This document shows positions 1-8,206 of a DNA stretch of 33,289 bases, piece by piece. Location: positions 1-33,289 of the forward strand of contig JBELEM010000021.1 in the NCBI GenBank assembly GCA_042093735.1, read 5' to 3'. The position numbers and the translations under genes were made by a program. Origin of the DNA: Hellea sp042093735. Its GTDB lineage: Bacteria; Pseudomonadota; Alphaproteobacteria; Caulobacterales; Maricaulaceae. Position 1 is the stretch's first letter, and each line of letters begins with the position of its first letter. A model generated the notes under the pieces. The model searched no databases, was not told the DNA's origin, and saw only the letters and a program-made list of their open reading frames with translations.

Positions 1-32
1 AAAATAGATTTAGCAACCATTTATGTAGAAAA

Positions 33-108
33 TGGTGCCCCCACACGGACTAGAACCGCGGACCCCCTGATTACAAATCAGGTGCTCTACCAGCTGAGCT
101 ATAGGGGC
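33..108 (-). tRNA. tRNA-Thr (anticodon UGU)
   Basis: Read on the minus strand this 76-base gene folds as a complete cloverleaf. The acceptor arms are GCCCCTA and TGGGGGC (one G·T pair), followed by discriminator A and an encoded CCA at 33-35. The D arm is TAGCTCAGCTGGTAGAGCA, and the anticodon stem CCTGA/TCAGG encloses the loop TTTGTAA. The anticodon TGT lies at 73-75 and reads ACA threonine codons. Upstream on the same strand, TTGCAA (158-153) and TAAAGA (135-130) with a 17-base spacer could be a weak promoter; this is inference. The gene is transcribed away from metG, and only 32 bases beyond its 3' end are visible, so any element integrated there could not be seen. Confidence 0.97.
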
Positions 109-321
109 ACTTTAAAGTAAAGTGAGGGCTCTTTAGCCTCGTAGTTAAACTGTTGCAAGATAGAAAATACGTAATCTATAAAATTATCTATTAACTTGAT
201 ATTAGAATAAACAATCTTTCGGATAAAAACCTATATTTTATTTTTCGAATTGCTATAAATTCTGCTATTTTAGGAAATCGACACTTGCACGATATCATTG
301 TGACGCTAGTAGTTGTTAAAT

Positions 322-2043
322 ATGTCAAAAATATTAATAACTTCTGCGCTCCCATATATAAACGGTGTAAAACATCTTGGTAACTTAGCGGGTTCGATGC
401 TTCCCGCCGATGTTTACGCACGTGCAATGCGCCTTTTAGGTCACGAGGTTTTATATATTTGTGCAACTGATGAGCACGGAACACCAGCTGAGCTTGCCGC
501 GCAAATAGAAGGTGAGGAGACTGTGGCTTATTGTAATGCTATGCATGAAGCCCAAAAGTCAGCAGGAGATAAATTTAAATTATCATATGACTATTTTGGT
601 CGATCCTCATCTGTAAGCAACCACAAGTTAACACAACATTTTGCCAATACTCTTGAAGAAAAGGGTCTCATTGAAGAACGTGTATCTCAACAGGTGTATT
701 CCAATGCTGATGGTCGTTTCTTACCTGACAGGTATGTTGAAGGTATTTGTCCTAACTGTGGTTTTGAGAAAGCAAGAGGGGATCAATGTGATAGTTGCGG
801 AAAATTACTAGATCCAATTGACTTAATTGAACCTTATTCAGCTGTTTCAGGCTCTAAAGATGTAGAAATACGGAATACAAATCATCTCTATTTAAAACAG
901 TCATCACTTTCAGGTGATTTATTAGATTGGGTTAATAAGGCGGAGGGGTGGCCTCACTTAGCAACTTCAATAGCTCATAAATGGCTTGCTGAGGGCCTTC
1001 GTGACCGTTCAATTACTCGAGACTTAAAATGGGGCATACCTGTTTTAAATGCAGATGGGTCTGCAAGAGAAGGTTTTGAGGGTAAAGTTTTCTATGTATG
1101 GTTTGATGCGCCAATAGCATATATTGCAGCGACCCAAGATTGGGCTGAAGAAAACGGAAAAGACTGGAAAAGCTGGTGGAGAACAGATGCCGGTGCTGAA
1201 GATACTAAATACGTTCAATTTATGGGAAAGGACAACGTTGCATTTCATACTCTTTCTTTTCCTACTACTATCTTAGGTTCTGGCGAACCTTGGAAGTTGG
1301 TGGACCGTCTCAAGGCTTTTAATTGGGTGACTGGGTATGGAGGAAAGTTTTCAACCTCTCAAAAGAGAGGCGTTTTTATGGACCAAGCTCTAGATATAGC
1401 GCCTTCTGATTATTGGAGATGGCATTTAATAGCGAATGCTCCGGAAAGCTCTGATACAGCTTTTACTTGGGAAGAGTTTCAATTATCTGTGAATTCAGAC
1501 TTAGCAAACGTGTTAGGAAATTTTGTAAATAGAATAACTAAATATGCATGTGGAAAATTTGAAGGAAAAGTACCAGGGGGTGGCAAGAGGACTGCTGCTG
1601 AAGAATGGTTATTAAAAGAACTTAACCAGAGAATACCTTTGCTTATAAGCTTTTACGAAAAAAGAGAATTTCGTAAGGCTATGTCTGAAACGCGGGCTAT
1701 ATGGGCAGCTGGTAATGAGTATTTAACCCAAGCAGCACCTTGGACACATTATAAAACTGACATCAACCAAGCTGCTATGGGTGTACGTGTTGGTTTGAAT
1801 TTAGTATCGTTGTTTGGTATTTTAGCACAGCCCATTATACCTGATGCAGCATCTAAAATATTAGATGCGATGAATATTCCTGAAAATAACCGTTCCTGGA
1901 ATTTTGGGTCCTCTGAAAACATTACTAAGTTAATCGATGCTTTACCTTTCGGTCACGAAATAAATTCGCCTGATGTACTTTTTGCAAAAATTGAAGATAA
2001 TGATGTCGAAATTTGGGCTGAAAAATTCAAAGGTAATGACTAA
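322..2043 (+). CDS. metG: methionyl-tRNA synthetase
   Basis: Cytoplasmic class I synthetase that charges tRNA-Met with methionine at the cost of ATP. The start is taken at ATG 322 (MSKILITSALPYING), giving 573 residues; an in-frame TTG at 313 would add three residues with no better ribosome site. Visible motifs are the HIGH-type HLGN at residues 18-21, a zinc knuckle with Cys143, Cys146, Cys156 and Cys159, and the KMSKS-equivalent KFSTSQ at 342-347. The KFSTSQ version is familiar from alphaproteobacterial enzymes (family knowledge). The C-terminal EMAP/Trbp111-like dimerisation domain of longer MetG proteins is absent, so this is the short form. The gene stands alone, with about 100 bases to the next gene. 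Confidence 0.96.
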   Translation: MSKILITSALPYINGVKHLGNLAGSMLPADVYARAMRLLGHEVLYICATDEHGTPAELAAQIEGEETVAYCNAMHEAQKSAGDKFKLSYDYFGRSSSVSNHKLTQHFANTLEEKGLIEERVSQQVYSNADGRFLPDRYVEGICPNCGFEKARGDQCDSCGKLLDPIDLIEPYSAVSGSKDVEIRNTNHLYLKQSSLSGDLLDWVNKAEGWPHLATSIAHKWLAEGLRDRSITRDLKWGIPVLNADGSAREGFEGKVFYVWFDAPIAYIAATQDWAEENGKDWKSWWRTDAGAEDTKYVQFMGKDNVAFHTLSFPTTILGSGEPWKLVDRLKAFNWVTGYGGKFSTSQKRGVFMDQALDIAPSDYWRWHLIANAPESSDTAFTWEEFQLSVNSDLANVLGNFVNRITKYACGKFEGKVPGGGKRTAAEEWLLKELNQRIPLLISFYEKREFRKAMSETRAIWAAGNEYLTQAAPWTHYKTDINQAAMGVRVGLNLVSLFGILAQPIIPDAASKILDAMNIPENNRSWNFGSSENITKLIDALPFGHEINSPDVLFAKIEDNDVEIWAEKFKGND

Positions 2044-2146
2044 AGACAACTCACACTAAGTTTTAAATTATCAGGCTTTTTGTGCTTGTATTTCGAGATA
2101 ATATCGTACTAAAAAATTAACTTACGGATAAAAAGGCGGCTAGACG

Positions 2147-2959
2147 ATGAACTTTAAAGAAATATGTTTTGGATTAACAGTAATGATAATGAGTAGCTGT
2201 TCAGTTGCAGTTGAAGATATACCAGTAGATGAGCCAGAATTATTATCGGCACCCGCTGAGATACCAGCTCTACCAGATGGGGCTTACTTGCTTTCAAGTG
2301 TAACCGTTACTGAAGGTAGTGAGATAAGCCAATTGGAGAGAAAGCAAATTAAAATTTATACTAATGGTCGTTTTATGTATGCTTTTAATAATGCTCAAAC
2401 TGAAAATATAGATGTTGGGGCTGGAGATGCAACTTGGTCGAACGGAGTAATGATTGAAGTTCCTAGGGTAAATCACGATGGTCCAGTTTCAGGTTATAGT
2501 TTTAATGTAGATATTGACCAAACTGAAAATGGTTTTGATCAAACTATCATTGGTATGAAATACGAGGATGGCCGTATTCTTGATATGGTAGAGCAGTGGG
2601 ATACTGTTTCTGTAGATACTTCAGAGTACGACGGACTTTGGAAACTTAAAAGTCGGTCACCTGCAATACCTGGAACTGCTGATACTGCCGCGTATAATGA
2701 AACTAAGATGATTGGTGGTGGTCACTTTATTTGGCTGAATAATGTTACGTTTCAGAATGAAAAATCTCAAAATTTTGGGTTTGGTTCATTTGATGTTGAT
2801 GAGTCAGGAATTGCTATTGAAACAGCTATGGTGAGTTCTATATCTGATTATGAAGGCTCTGTTAACAAAGTAAAAATAGAGTTAATTGATGATGATACTC
2901 TTCAGCAAACGCATGTCGAAGGTGAAATTAACATTACTCAAATCTATGAAAGAATGTAA
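2147..2959 (+). CDS. hypothetical lipoprotein with two related beta-rich halves
   Basis: I do not recognise the family. The 270-residue product starts with a short hydrophobic signal ending MSSC (Cys18), a weak lipobox, so an envelope lipoprotein is likely but not certain. Two halves look related. Residues from about 45 (DGAYLLSSVTV, NGRFMYAFNN, ATWSNGVMIEVPRV) match, in the same order, residues from about 165 (DGLWKLKSR, GGHFIWLNN, GSFDVDESGIAIETAMV). Alternating polar and hydrophobic residues with Gly/Asn turns suggest two lipocalin-like beta-barrel domains; the fold is inference. The protein is acidic, as expected for secreted marine proteins. AGGCGG lies 11 bases before the ATG. It follows metG on the same strand and converges on a membrane-protein gene. 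Its function is unknown. Confidence 0.8.
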   Translation: MNFKEICFGLTVMIMSSCSVAVEDIPVDEPELLSAPAEIPALPDGAYLLSSVTVTEGSEISQLERKQIKIYTNGRFMYAFNNAQTENIDVGAGDATWSNGVMIEVPRVNHDGPVSGYSFNVDIDQTENGFDQTIIGMKYEDGRILDMVEQWDTVSVDTSEYDGLWKLKSRSPAIPGTADTAAYNETKMIGGGHFIWLNNVTFQNEKSQNFGFGSFDVDESGIAIETAMVSSISDYEGSVNKVKIELIDDDTLQQTHVEGEINITQIYERM

Positions 2960-2981
2960 TCAATTATCTTGAACTAATTGA
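2960..2981. terminator. possible weak bidirectional terminator hairpin
   Basis: Between two convergent genes the arms TCAATTA (2960-2966) and TAATTGA (2975-2981) form a perfect 7-bp inverted repeat with an 8-base loop. The flanking plus strand is T-rich (TTTATTTT just downstream). The stem is almost entirely A/T, so it would be weak. The position fits a terminator, but this is inference. Confidence 0.3.
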
Positions 2982-2986
2982 ATGAT

Positions 2987-3796
2987 TTATTTTATAATTT
3001 TGGTTTCTTTTTCTTCGATTTTTTTTGTTGAACTACGGGATGCGTATGTAATGAAAATTATCAGAAAAATACCAAGAATTGTCGTGTAACCCAGAGAAGT
3101 GTTAACGTTATTACTGTTTATGAAATCTACTATGAGCCATGAGAGCCCCCAAAGTATTGCAAAGCTAAATACAAGATTTCCAGATGATTTATATGTGATA
3201 TTTGCTGCCCAGATTAACGCTAAAACAAGCACCAAAATATTGCTTGTTATGTCATAAAGTGAGGTACCAAAGGCTATGCTAGCTATTGGTGCCCAATTTA
3301 AAAAAACAGCTAGTGAGGTCCATCCCGCAATAAGACTGACAGGAATGAAAACCCAAAACTTTTCCGATGCATCTAGGGATGCTGAGTTATCAGATAGTAT
3401 AATCATCGACTTTGTGAGACAAAAGACTGTTGGAATGAAGATTATGGCTGTCCCCAACAGAGAAACCCTTGGAGTCCCCCATGCCGAAAAAACTGACCAC
3501 ATACAGACACCTAAAAAACCGATGCCTGTATACCAACCAATTTTGCGATAAATCCTCCTTTTACGATTGACCTTGAAGCCTTGGATAATTGAATACCCTA
3601 TGCACCCTACGAAAATTGGAAGCCATATTGAAAACGCAATACCATATGGCACTAAAAGACTATCGTTGACTTCAGAGAACTCTTTTGCCGTTCTACCATA
3701 ATTGGAAATTTGAGGAATTGATGATAAGGCCCACATTAGAGGAGCGGCTAGTATATTTAACTGTTGCCTTAACTTATCTAAATCTAAGATATTCAT
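2987..3796 (-). CDS. TspO/MBR-like tryptophan-rich membrane protein
   Basis: A 269-residue integral membrane protein with about eight hydrophobic segments. It carries the hallmarks of the bacterial family annotated as tryptophan-rich sensory protein: VPYGIAFSIWLPIFVG near residue 50, and SLIAGWTSLAVFLNW near residue 155, which resemble the PAGYAFSIWGLIFLG and YLGWITVATIAN signatures (family knowledge). TspO relatives bind porphyrins and other hydrophobic ligands, but the function of this longer branch is poorly defined. The start is set at ATG 3796 (MNILDLDKL). An in-frame TTG at 3832 would add 12 residues without a ribosome site. The C-terminal tail is Lys/Glu-rich. The gene is divergent from hpf and convergent with the lipoprotein gene. 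Confidence 0.65.
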   Translation of the reverse strand: MNILDLDKLRQQLNILAAPLMWALSSIPQISNYGRTAKEFSEVNDSLLVPYGIAFSIWLPIFVGCIGYSIIQGFKVNRKRRIYRKIGWYTGIGFLGVCMWSVFSAWGTPRVSLLGTAIIFIPTVFCLTKSMIILSDNSASLDASEKFWVFIPVSLIAGWTSLAVFLNWAPIASIAFGTSLYDITSNILVLVLALIWAANITYKSSGNLVFSFAILWGLSWLIVDFINSNNVNTSLGYTTILGIFLIIFITYASRSSTKKIEEKETKIIK

Positions 3797-3910
3797 AATA
3801 ACTAGTACGAAGCAGATTTGAAAAGGAGGCAAATTAGAAAAAAATTTCTATTTTGCATAAAAATAAAGGGACATTTGTATATTAGTAGTGCTATTATATT
3901 TTAAACTTGA

Positions 3911-3915
3911 AAGGA
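3911..3915 (+). promoter_or_regulatory. Shine-Dalgarno site fixing the hpf start
   Basis: AAGGA lies five bases before ATG 3921. It favours that start over the in-frame ATG at 3888, which has no ribosome site and would add 11 residues unlike the family's N-terminus. Confidence 0.6.
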
Positions 3916-3920
3916 CTTTC

Positions 3921-4505
3921 ATGCAAATTCAAATTTTCTCTAAAGGTATAGATGTTTCAACACCACTTCGTGACCGTATCTCGGGAAGGTTAGAGGAGAT
4001 GATTGATAAATATATTCACCGTGAAGGCGAGGCCCAAGTTTCAGTTAGTAAGGAAGGTTCGGGGTTTAAGACGGTTTGTTCTATACATTTACCTTCAGGT
4101 GCAACGATGGAGGGGCAAGGAGTTGCTTCAGATGCTTATGCTGCATCAGATGAGTCACTTGAACATGTCGAGAAACGCTTGCGAAGGTATAAACGACGCC
4201 TAAAAGACCACAGTAAGCAAGCTAAAGCTAAAAATGGCACAATGTTTGTTCTAGAAAATCCAATAACTGACAACTCTGAAGATGATATGGAATATGATGG
4301 AAATACTGAGCCTCTAGTAATCGCTGAGAAATCAAGCAAAATAAGAACACTTACGCCCGGAATGGCCGCCTTTGAACTAGGATTAGCGGATAATGGCGTA
4401 GTAGTCTTTAACAATGCAAGACATGGCGGACTAAATGTAGTTTTCAAGCGTTCAGATGGAAATATTGGATGGATTGACCCATCAATTGAAAATATTGGAC
4501 AATAG
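3921..4505 (+). CDS. hpf: long-form ribosome hibernation promoting factor
   Basis: This 194-residue protein binds the 30S subunit in stationary phase and, in its long form, dimerises 70S ribosomes into inactive 100S particles (family knowledge). The N-terminal domain (residues 1 to about 98) starts MQIQIFSKGIDVSTPLRDRI and ends in a basic helix with EKRLRRYKRRLKDH. After a linker, the C-terminal dimerisation domain (about 140-190) shows FNNARHGGLNVVFKR and DGNIGWIDPS. The start at ATG 3921 has a good AAGGA site. ptsN lies 149 bases downstream on the same strand, a frequent pairing in proteobacteria next to rpoN, but rpoN is not in this window. Confidence 0.93.
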   Translation: MQIQIFSKGIDVSTPLRDRISGRLEEMIDKYIHREGEAQVSVSKEGSGFKTVCSIHLPSGATMEGQGVASDAYAASDESLEHVEKRLRRYKRRLKDHSKQAKAKNGTMFVLENPITDNSEDDMEYDGNTEPLVIAEKSSKIRTLTPGMAAFELGLADNGVVVFNNARHGGLNVVFKRSDGNIGWIDPSIENIGQ

Positions 4506-4654
4506 AAAAAATAACCTTATCTTTTACTACTATATAATGAGATAGTTATATTTTGTTTTTGTTGACCTCGCATTACTTTGGGTTTAATGGGCGGCTCTAG
4601 CTTTAAAGCTGGCTGATGCCTTTATAATCAAATGAAAGAATGCGAACTTAAATA

Positions 4655-5134
4655 ATGAGTAATGATAATTTATTTCATGTAAGCAATATACTTTGCGGCT
4701 TAAGCGTTACCAGTAAGAAACAGTTATTGCAAGAAATGGCCACTAAGCTTCTTAAGTCAAGAAAATTGACTAATTCTAATATTGCCTGCCGTGATATAGT
4801 CTTAGCTGCTATGGAGAGAGAGAGACTTGGTTCAACCGGTGTTGGTTCTGGTGTTGCCCTACCACATGCAAGAATTGAGGGAATAACTGAAGTCCATGCA
4901 ATATTTGCAAGGCTTGAAACACCCATTGACTACGACTCAATTGATGAGAGACCTGTTGACTTAGTAACACTTTTGTTAGCTCCTAAAAATGCTGGAGGAG
5001 CCCATTTGCGAGCTTTAGCAAAAGTTTCCAGAACATTACGCAAGCCAGATATGCGCCAGAGGTTAAGGGCTGCTCCAAATGAGGAAAGTTTGTTAACAAT
5101 ACTAGCTGAAGATCGTAGCGCTACAGCAGCATAG
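4655..5134 (+). CDS. ptsN: nitrogen-regulatory PTS EIIA component
   Basis: A cytoplasmic EIIA(Ntr) protein of 159 residues, the terminal phosphate acceptor of the PtsP–NPr–PtsN relay. In other proteobacteria this relay tunes potassium uptake, nitrogen signalling and envelope stress (family knowledge). The phosphorylated histidine is His71 in GSGVALPHARI. LGSTGVGSG just before it and the helix GGAHLRALAKVSRTLR near residue 110 are typical of the PTS_EIIA_2 fold. The length is normal. No sugar-transport EIIB or EIIC domain is nearby, consistent with a regulatory rather than transport role. Ribosome site and promoter are not obvious in the 149 bases upstream. Confidence 0.93.
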   Translation: MSNDNLFHVSNILCGLSVTSKKQLLQEMATKLLKSRKLTNSNIACRDIVLAAMERERLGSTGVGSGVALPHARIEGITEVHAIFARLETPIDYDSIDERPVDLVTLLLAPKNAGGAHLRALAKVSRTLRKPDMRQRLRAAPNEESLLTILAEDRSATAA

Positions 5135-5161
5135 CGTGCAACTGACTTGAGCAACTATTTG

Positions 5162-5200
5162 TCTATGAATTAAGCCTGCTCTTGCAAGATTATTCATAGA
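5162..5200 (+). terminator. hairpin between ptsN and mnmA, possible terminator
   Basis: Perfect 9-bp arms TCTATGAAT (5162-5170) and ATTCATAGA (5192-5200) enclose 21 bases that contain the small palindrome CTTGCAAG. The arms are followed by GTTTTATGTTTCC, a broken T-rich tail. It could end ptsN transcription or structure the mnmA leader. Low certainty. Confidence 0.3.
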
Positions 5201-5248
5201 GTTTTATGTTTCCTTTAATATTAAGTAATTACCAATGAACCTTATAAA

Positions 5249-6403
5249 ATGAGCGGATCAAAAAATACATCTTTAAACTCTCTGGGGTTTGCCAAAGCAA
5301 ATTCTGATACACGTGTAGTTGTTGCAATGAGCGGTGGCGTTGACAGTTCTGTATGTGCGGCTTTATTGGCTAGTGAGGGATATGATGTAATTGGTGTAAC
5401 TCTTCAACTATATGATCACGGAAAAGCAATTAAAAAAGCTAAAGCATGTTGTGCCGGACAAGATATTTATGATGCTAAACGTGTGGCCGAAATGATGAAT
5501 TTTCCCCATTACGTTCTAGATTATGAAGATAATTTTCGCGAAAAAGTGATAGAGAATTTTGCGGATACTTATCTTGCTGGCTCCACACCAATTCCTTGTG
5601 TGCGTTGTAATCAAACAGTAAAATTCCATGACCTTTTAGCAGTTGCCAAAGACTTAGGTGCGGATTGTATGGCCACAGGACATTACATCAAAAGAATAAT
5701 GGGCCCTGAGGGTGCGGAACTTCACAGAGCTCATGATCATGGAAAAGACCAAAGCTACTTCTTGTTCGCAACTACGCGCGAGCAGCTTGACTATTTGAGA
5801 TTTCCATTAGGAAGTTTTAGTAAGTCAGAAACAAGATCTTTAGCCGTTAAGTTTGGTCTTAATGTTGCCAGTAAACCTGACAGCCAAGATATTTGTTTTG
5901 TTCCAACAGGTAAGTACACGGATGTTATAGAAAAAATACGTCCTTTATCTGGCATAGCCGGTAATATTGTTCATCTTAATGGTCAAGTATTAGGTAAACA
6001 TAGGGGCATAATGTATTACACGATAGGTCAACGCCGCGGCCTTGGTTTGCCTGACGGTTCAGGGGAAGACCCCCTTTTTGTGATAAAAATAGATCAGAAC
6101 ACAAATCAAGTTATTGTTGGTCCAAGAGAAGCTTTAAAGCGTAAAAAAATATGGCTTGAAGATATTAATTGGCTTGGTAAGGGGGAATATAATAAAAACC
6201 TTGATGGTTTCCAACTTCGAGTAAAAGTAAGGTCTACGCGTTCACCAGTGCCTGCTACCTTTTTGCTTGAGGGTGATGAAATTATAGTCGAGCTAGATCA
6301 GCCGGATGAAGGAATATCGCCCGGTCAAGCTTGCGTATTCTACAGTTCAGAAATTTCTGCTAAAAGAACTCTCGGTGGAGGGTGGATAGTTAAAACAAAA
6401 TGA
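5249..6403 (+). CDS. mnmA: tRNA-specific 2-thiouridylase MnmA
   Basis: A cytoplasmic ATP-pyrophosphatase that thiolates U34 of tRNA-Lys, -Glu and -Gln, taking sulfur from a persulfide relay. The PP-loop SGGVDSS sits at residues 28-34. The catalytic cysteines are Cys120 in VRCNQTVKF and Cys216 in DSQDICFV, matching E. coli Cys102 and Cys199. TGHY near residue 145 and GQRRGLGLP near 270 are also typical. The product is 384 residues, normal for the family with a short N-terminal extension. The ATG at 5249 is the only good start, since the ATG at 5235 runs into a stop. The stop TGA overlaps the ATG of a small downstream reading frame (ATGA). Confidence 0.95.
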   Translation: MSGSKNTSLNSLGFAKANSDTRVVVAMSGGVDSSVCAALLASEGYDVIGVTLQLYDHGKAIKKAKACCAGQDIYDAKRVAEMMNFPHYVLDYEDNFREKVIENFADTYLAGSTPIPCVRCNQTVKFHDLLAVAKDLGADCMATGHYIKRIMGPEGAELHRAHDHGKDQSYFLFATTREQLDYLRFPLGSFSKSETRSLAVKFGLNVASKPDSQDICFVPTGKYTDVIEKIRPLSGIAGNIVHLNGQVLGKHRGIMYYTIGQRRGLGLPDGSGEDPLFVIKIDQNTNQVIVGPREALKRKKIWLEDINWLGKGEYNKNLDGFQLRVKVRSTRSPVPATFLLEGDEIIVELDQPDEGISPGQACVFYSSEISAKRTLGGGWIVKTK

Positions 6404-6543
6404 ATTACTATATTGAAATTACATTAATTTTATTGTTTATATTTTTCATACTTTGGTTATTTTCTAATAAGCAAAATAAAAAATATAGAGAAAAGAAGAA
6501 TAGACTTAAACTTAAAATAGATCGAAAAAAATCTATAAATTAG
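6400..6543 (+). CDS. small single-span membrane peptide (47 residues)
   Basis: A short reading frame that standard gene callers may miss. It starts at ATG 6400, overlapping the mnmA stop as ATGA, and ends at TAG 6541-6543. Residues 5-21 (EITLILLFIFFILWLFS) form one hydrophobic helix. The remaining 26 residues are strongly basic (many Lys/Arg, ending KIDRKKSIN). The acidic start and basic tail predict N-out, C-in topology with the tail free to touch RNA, nucleic acid or lipid; this is inference. Start/stop overlap suggests translational coupling to mnmA. I recognise no family. The high A+T content makes chance possible, but the helix-plus-basic-tail layout and the exact coupling favour a real gene. 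Confidence 0.5.
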   Translation: MNYYIEITLILLFIFFILWLFSNKQNKKYREKKNRLKLKIDRKKSIN

Positions 6544-8177
6544 TGCCCACCACCCAAGCGGCCTAATCTAACCTTATAGTCTACAGCGACACCATATTCT
6601 GGGTCATCATCAGAATCTATCATTAATTGGCCTGCCCGCTTGAGTAGCTTATGACAGTCGCGCGTAAGATGTCTTAATCGAATTTCTTTCCCTGATTGTG
6701 TATATTTAGCTGCAAGTACCTCAATTGCTTGAAGGGCTGATTGATCAACGACACGGCTATTTTTAAAATCAACTATCACTATATTTGGATCATCTTTTAT
6801 TGTGAATAATGAACTAAAAATATCAACTGAGCCAAAAAATAAAGGGCCTTCAAGCATGTAAACTTTAGTATCTTCGTTAATTTCAGTACTAACATTAATG
6901 CGTCGAGCTGCATTCCATGCATATGCTAAAGCTGATACTATCACTCCTACAATTACTGCAATCGCTAAATCGTGCCAGACAGTTACAATTGTTACTAAGA
7001 TGATCACAAGAGCATCAATAGTTGGGATGCGGCGCATAATTGAAAAAGATTGCCAAGCAAATGTACCTATTACTACCATAAACATTACCCCAACAAGAGC
7101 AGCCAGTGGTATTTCCTCAATAATGTGTGATCCAAACAATATGAAAAATAACAAAAACAATGATGCTGATATGCCTGAAAGTCTAGTTCGGCCACCAGAC
7201 TTCACATTTATCATAGATTGGCCAATCATTGCGCAGCCACCCATACCTCCGAAAAATCCAGTTACAGTGTTGCTTATGCCTTGAGCAACACATTCTTGTG
7301 ATGCTCCCCCGCGTTCTTCTTTTATCTCCCCTACTAAATTCAATGTCAGTAAACTCTCTATAAGCCCTATTGAGGCAAGTATTAATGAATAAGGCAGTAT
7401 AATTTTAAGAGTATCTAAATTGAAGGGTACATCAGGAATATGAAAGATTGGTAATCCTCCCTCTATAGATGACATGTCTCCGACACGGGGAACATCGATT
7501 CCAAATATGATTACTATGGCGGCAACTATACCGATGCCTGCTAATGGTGCCGGTATAAAGTTAGTAATTTTTGGTGTAACCCAAATTATAAACATTGTGA
7601 GAGCTACCAAACCTAACATTAAGTAAAGAGTTGTACCGCTCATCCAAGTTCCTTGGAGCATATTAAATGGTCCATGTGTTTCACCTGCTGGAGCGGGTAT
7701 CGTTTGAAATTGAGTGAGTTGTGCCAAGAAAATCACAATAGCAAGTCCATTGACAAAACCTAGCATTACTGGGTGTGGAACTAGTCTAATAAATTTACCA
7801 AGCCTCAAAATACCTGCGATTATTTGCATGATACCCATTAAAACTACAGTTATGAATAAATATTCGACCCCATGCTGAGCAACTAAGGCAACCATTACAA
7901 CAGCTAAAGCTCCTGTTGCACCGGATATCATACCAGGTCTTCCGCCAATACATGCTGTAATAAGGCCAACAATAAATGCTGCATATAAACCTACTAATGG
8001 TTCAACTCCAGCAACAATCGCAAAAGCTACTGCTTCAGGAACAAGTGCTAGAGCTACTGTTAATCCAGATAAGACTTCAACTTTTGTTCGATTAAAATCA
8101 AATGTGAGCGGTCCATTACGTCGCCTTGCTGGTATTGAGATTTTGTTAGCAAATATGGATAGTGTAGAGCGGATCAA
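6540..8177 (-). CDS. SulP-family anion transporter with STAS domain
   Basis: An inner-membrane transporter of 545 residues for sulfate, bicarbonate or a related anion; the substrate cannot be told from sequence. The membrane core (about residues 25-420) has SulP features: GLTVALALVPEAVAFAIVAG, YAAFIVGLITACIGGRPG and a segment with GGMGGCAMIGQSMIN. The cytoplasmic STAS domain (about 440-525) contains VIVDFKNSRVVDQSALQAIE. The start is TTG 8177: an in-frame TAA lies six codons upstream, the first internal ATG would cut into the membrane core, and GGAAG sits about eight bases before the TTG. Its last bases overlap the small membrane-peptide gene tail to tail. Confidence 0.9.
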   Translation of the reverse strand: MIRSTLSIFANKISIPARRRNGPLTFDFNRTKVEVLSGLTVALALVPEAVAFAIVAGVEPLVGLYAAFIVGLITACIGGRPGMISGATGALAVVMVALVAQHGVEYLFITVVLMGIMQIIAGILRLGKFIRLVPHPVMLGFVNGLAIVIFLAQLTQFQTIPAPAGETHGPFNMLQGTWMSGTTLYLMLGLVALTMFIIWVTPKITNFIPAPLAGIGIVAAIVIIFGIDVPRVGDMSSIEGGLPIFHIPDVPFNLDTLKIILPYSLILASIGLIESLLTLNLVGEIKEERGGASQECVAQGISNTVTGFFGGMGGCAMIGQSMINVKSGGRTRLSGISASLFLLFFILFGSHIIEEIPLAALVGVMFMVVIGTFAWQSFSIMRRIPTIDALVIILVTIVTVWHDLAIAVIVGVIVSALAYAWNAARRINVSTEINEDTKVYMLEGPLFFGSVDIFSSLFTIKDDPNIVIVDFKNSRVVDQSALQAIEVLAAKYTQSGKEIRLRHLTRDCHKLLKRAGQLMIDSDDDPEYGVAVDYKVRLGRLGGGH

Positions 8178-8206
8178 GATAGTGCTTCCAAGTTATTTTT
8201 ATTGTG

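Noticed and set aside
1..108. tRNA-Thr as an integration site for a mobile element
   Set aside because: Only 32 bases beyond the tRNA 3' end are visible, with no integrase and no repeat of the tRNA end elsewhere in the window.
124..140. Hairpin GAGGGCT-CTTT-AGCCTC upstream of metG
   Set aside because: The arms pair only with a bulge, no T-tract follows on either strand, and the tRNA is transcribed away, so it does not fit a terminator.
191..484. 97-codon open frame on the minus strand over the metG start
   Set aside because: It runs antisense to well-conserved metG codons, lacks a ribosome site and has no recognisable features.
3822..3829. Strong Shine-Dalgarno-like AAAGGAGG on the plus strand
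   Set aside because: No start codon with an open frame follows at suitable spacing; it lies in the start region of a minus-strand gene.
4590..4612. AGCTTTAAAGCT palindrome between hpf and ptsN
   Set aside because: The stem is short (about six pairs) with no T-tract, and a 12-base palindrome is not rare in AT-rich gaps.
6898..7284. 128-codon open frame on the plus strand inside the sulP-like gene
   Set aside because: It is antisense to conserved transporter segments; its composition reflects the membrane codons of the other strand.
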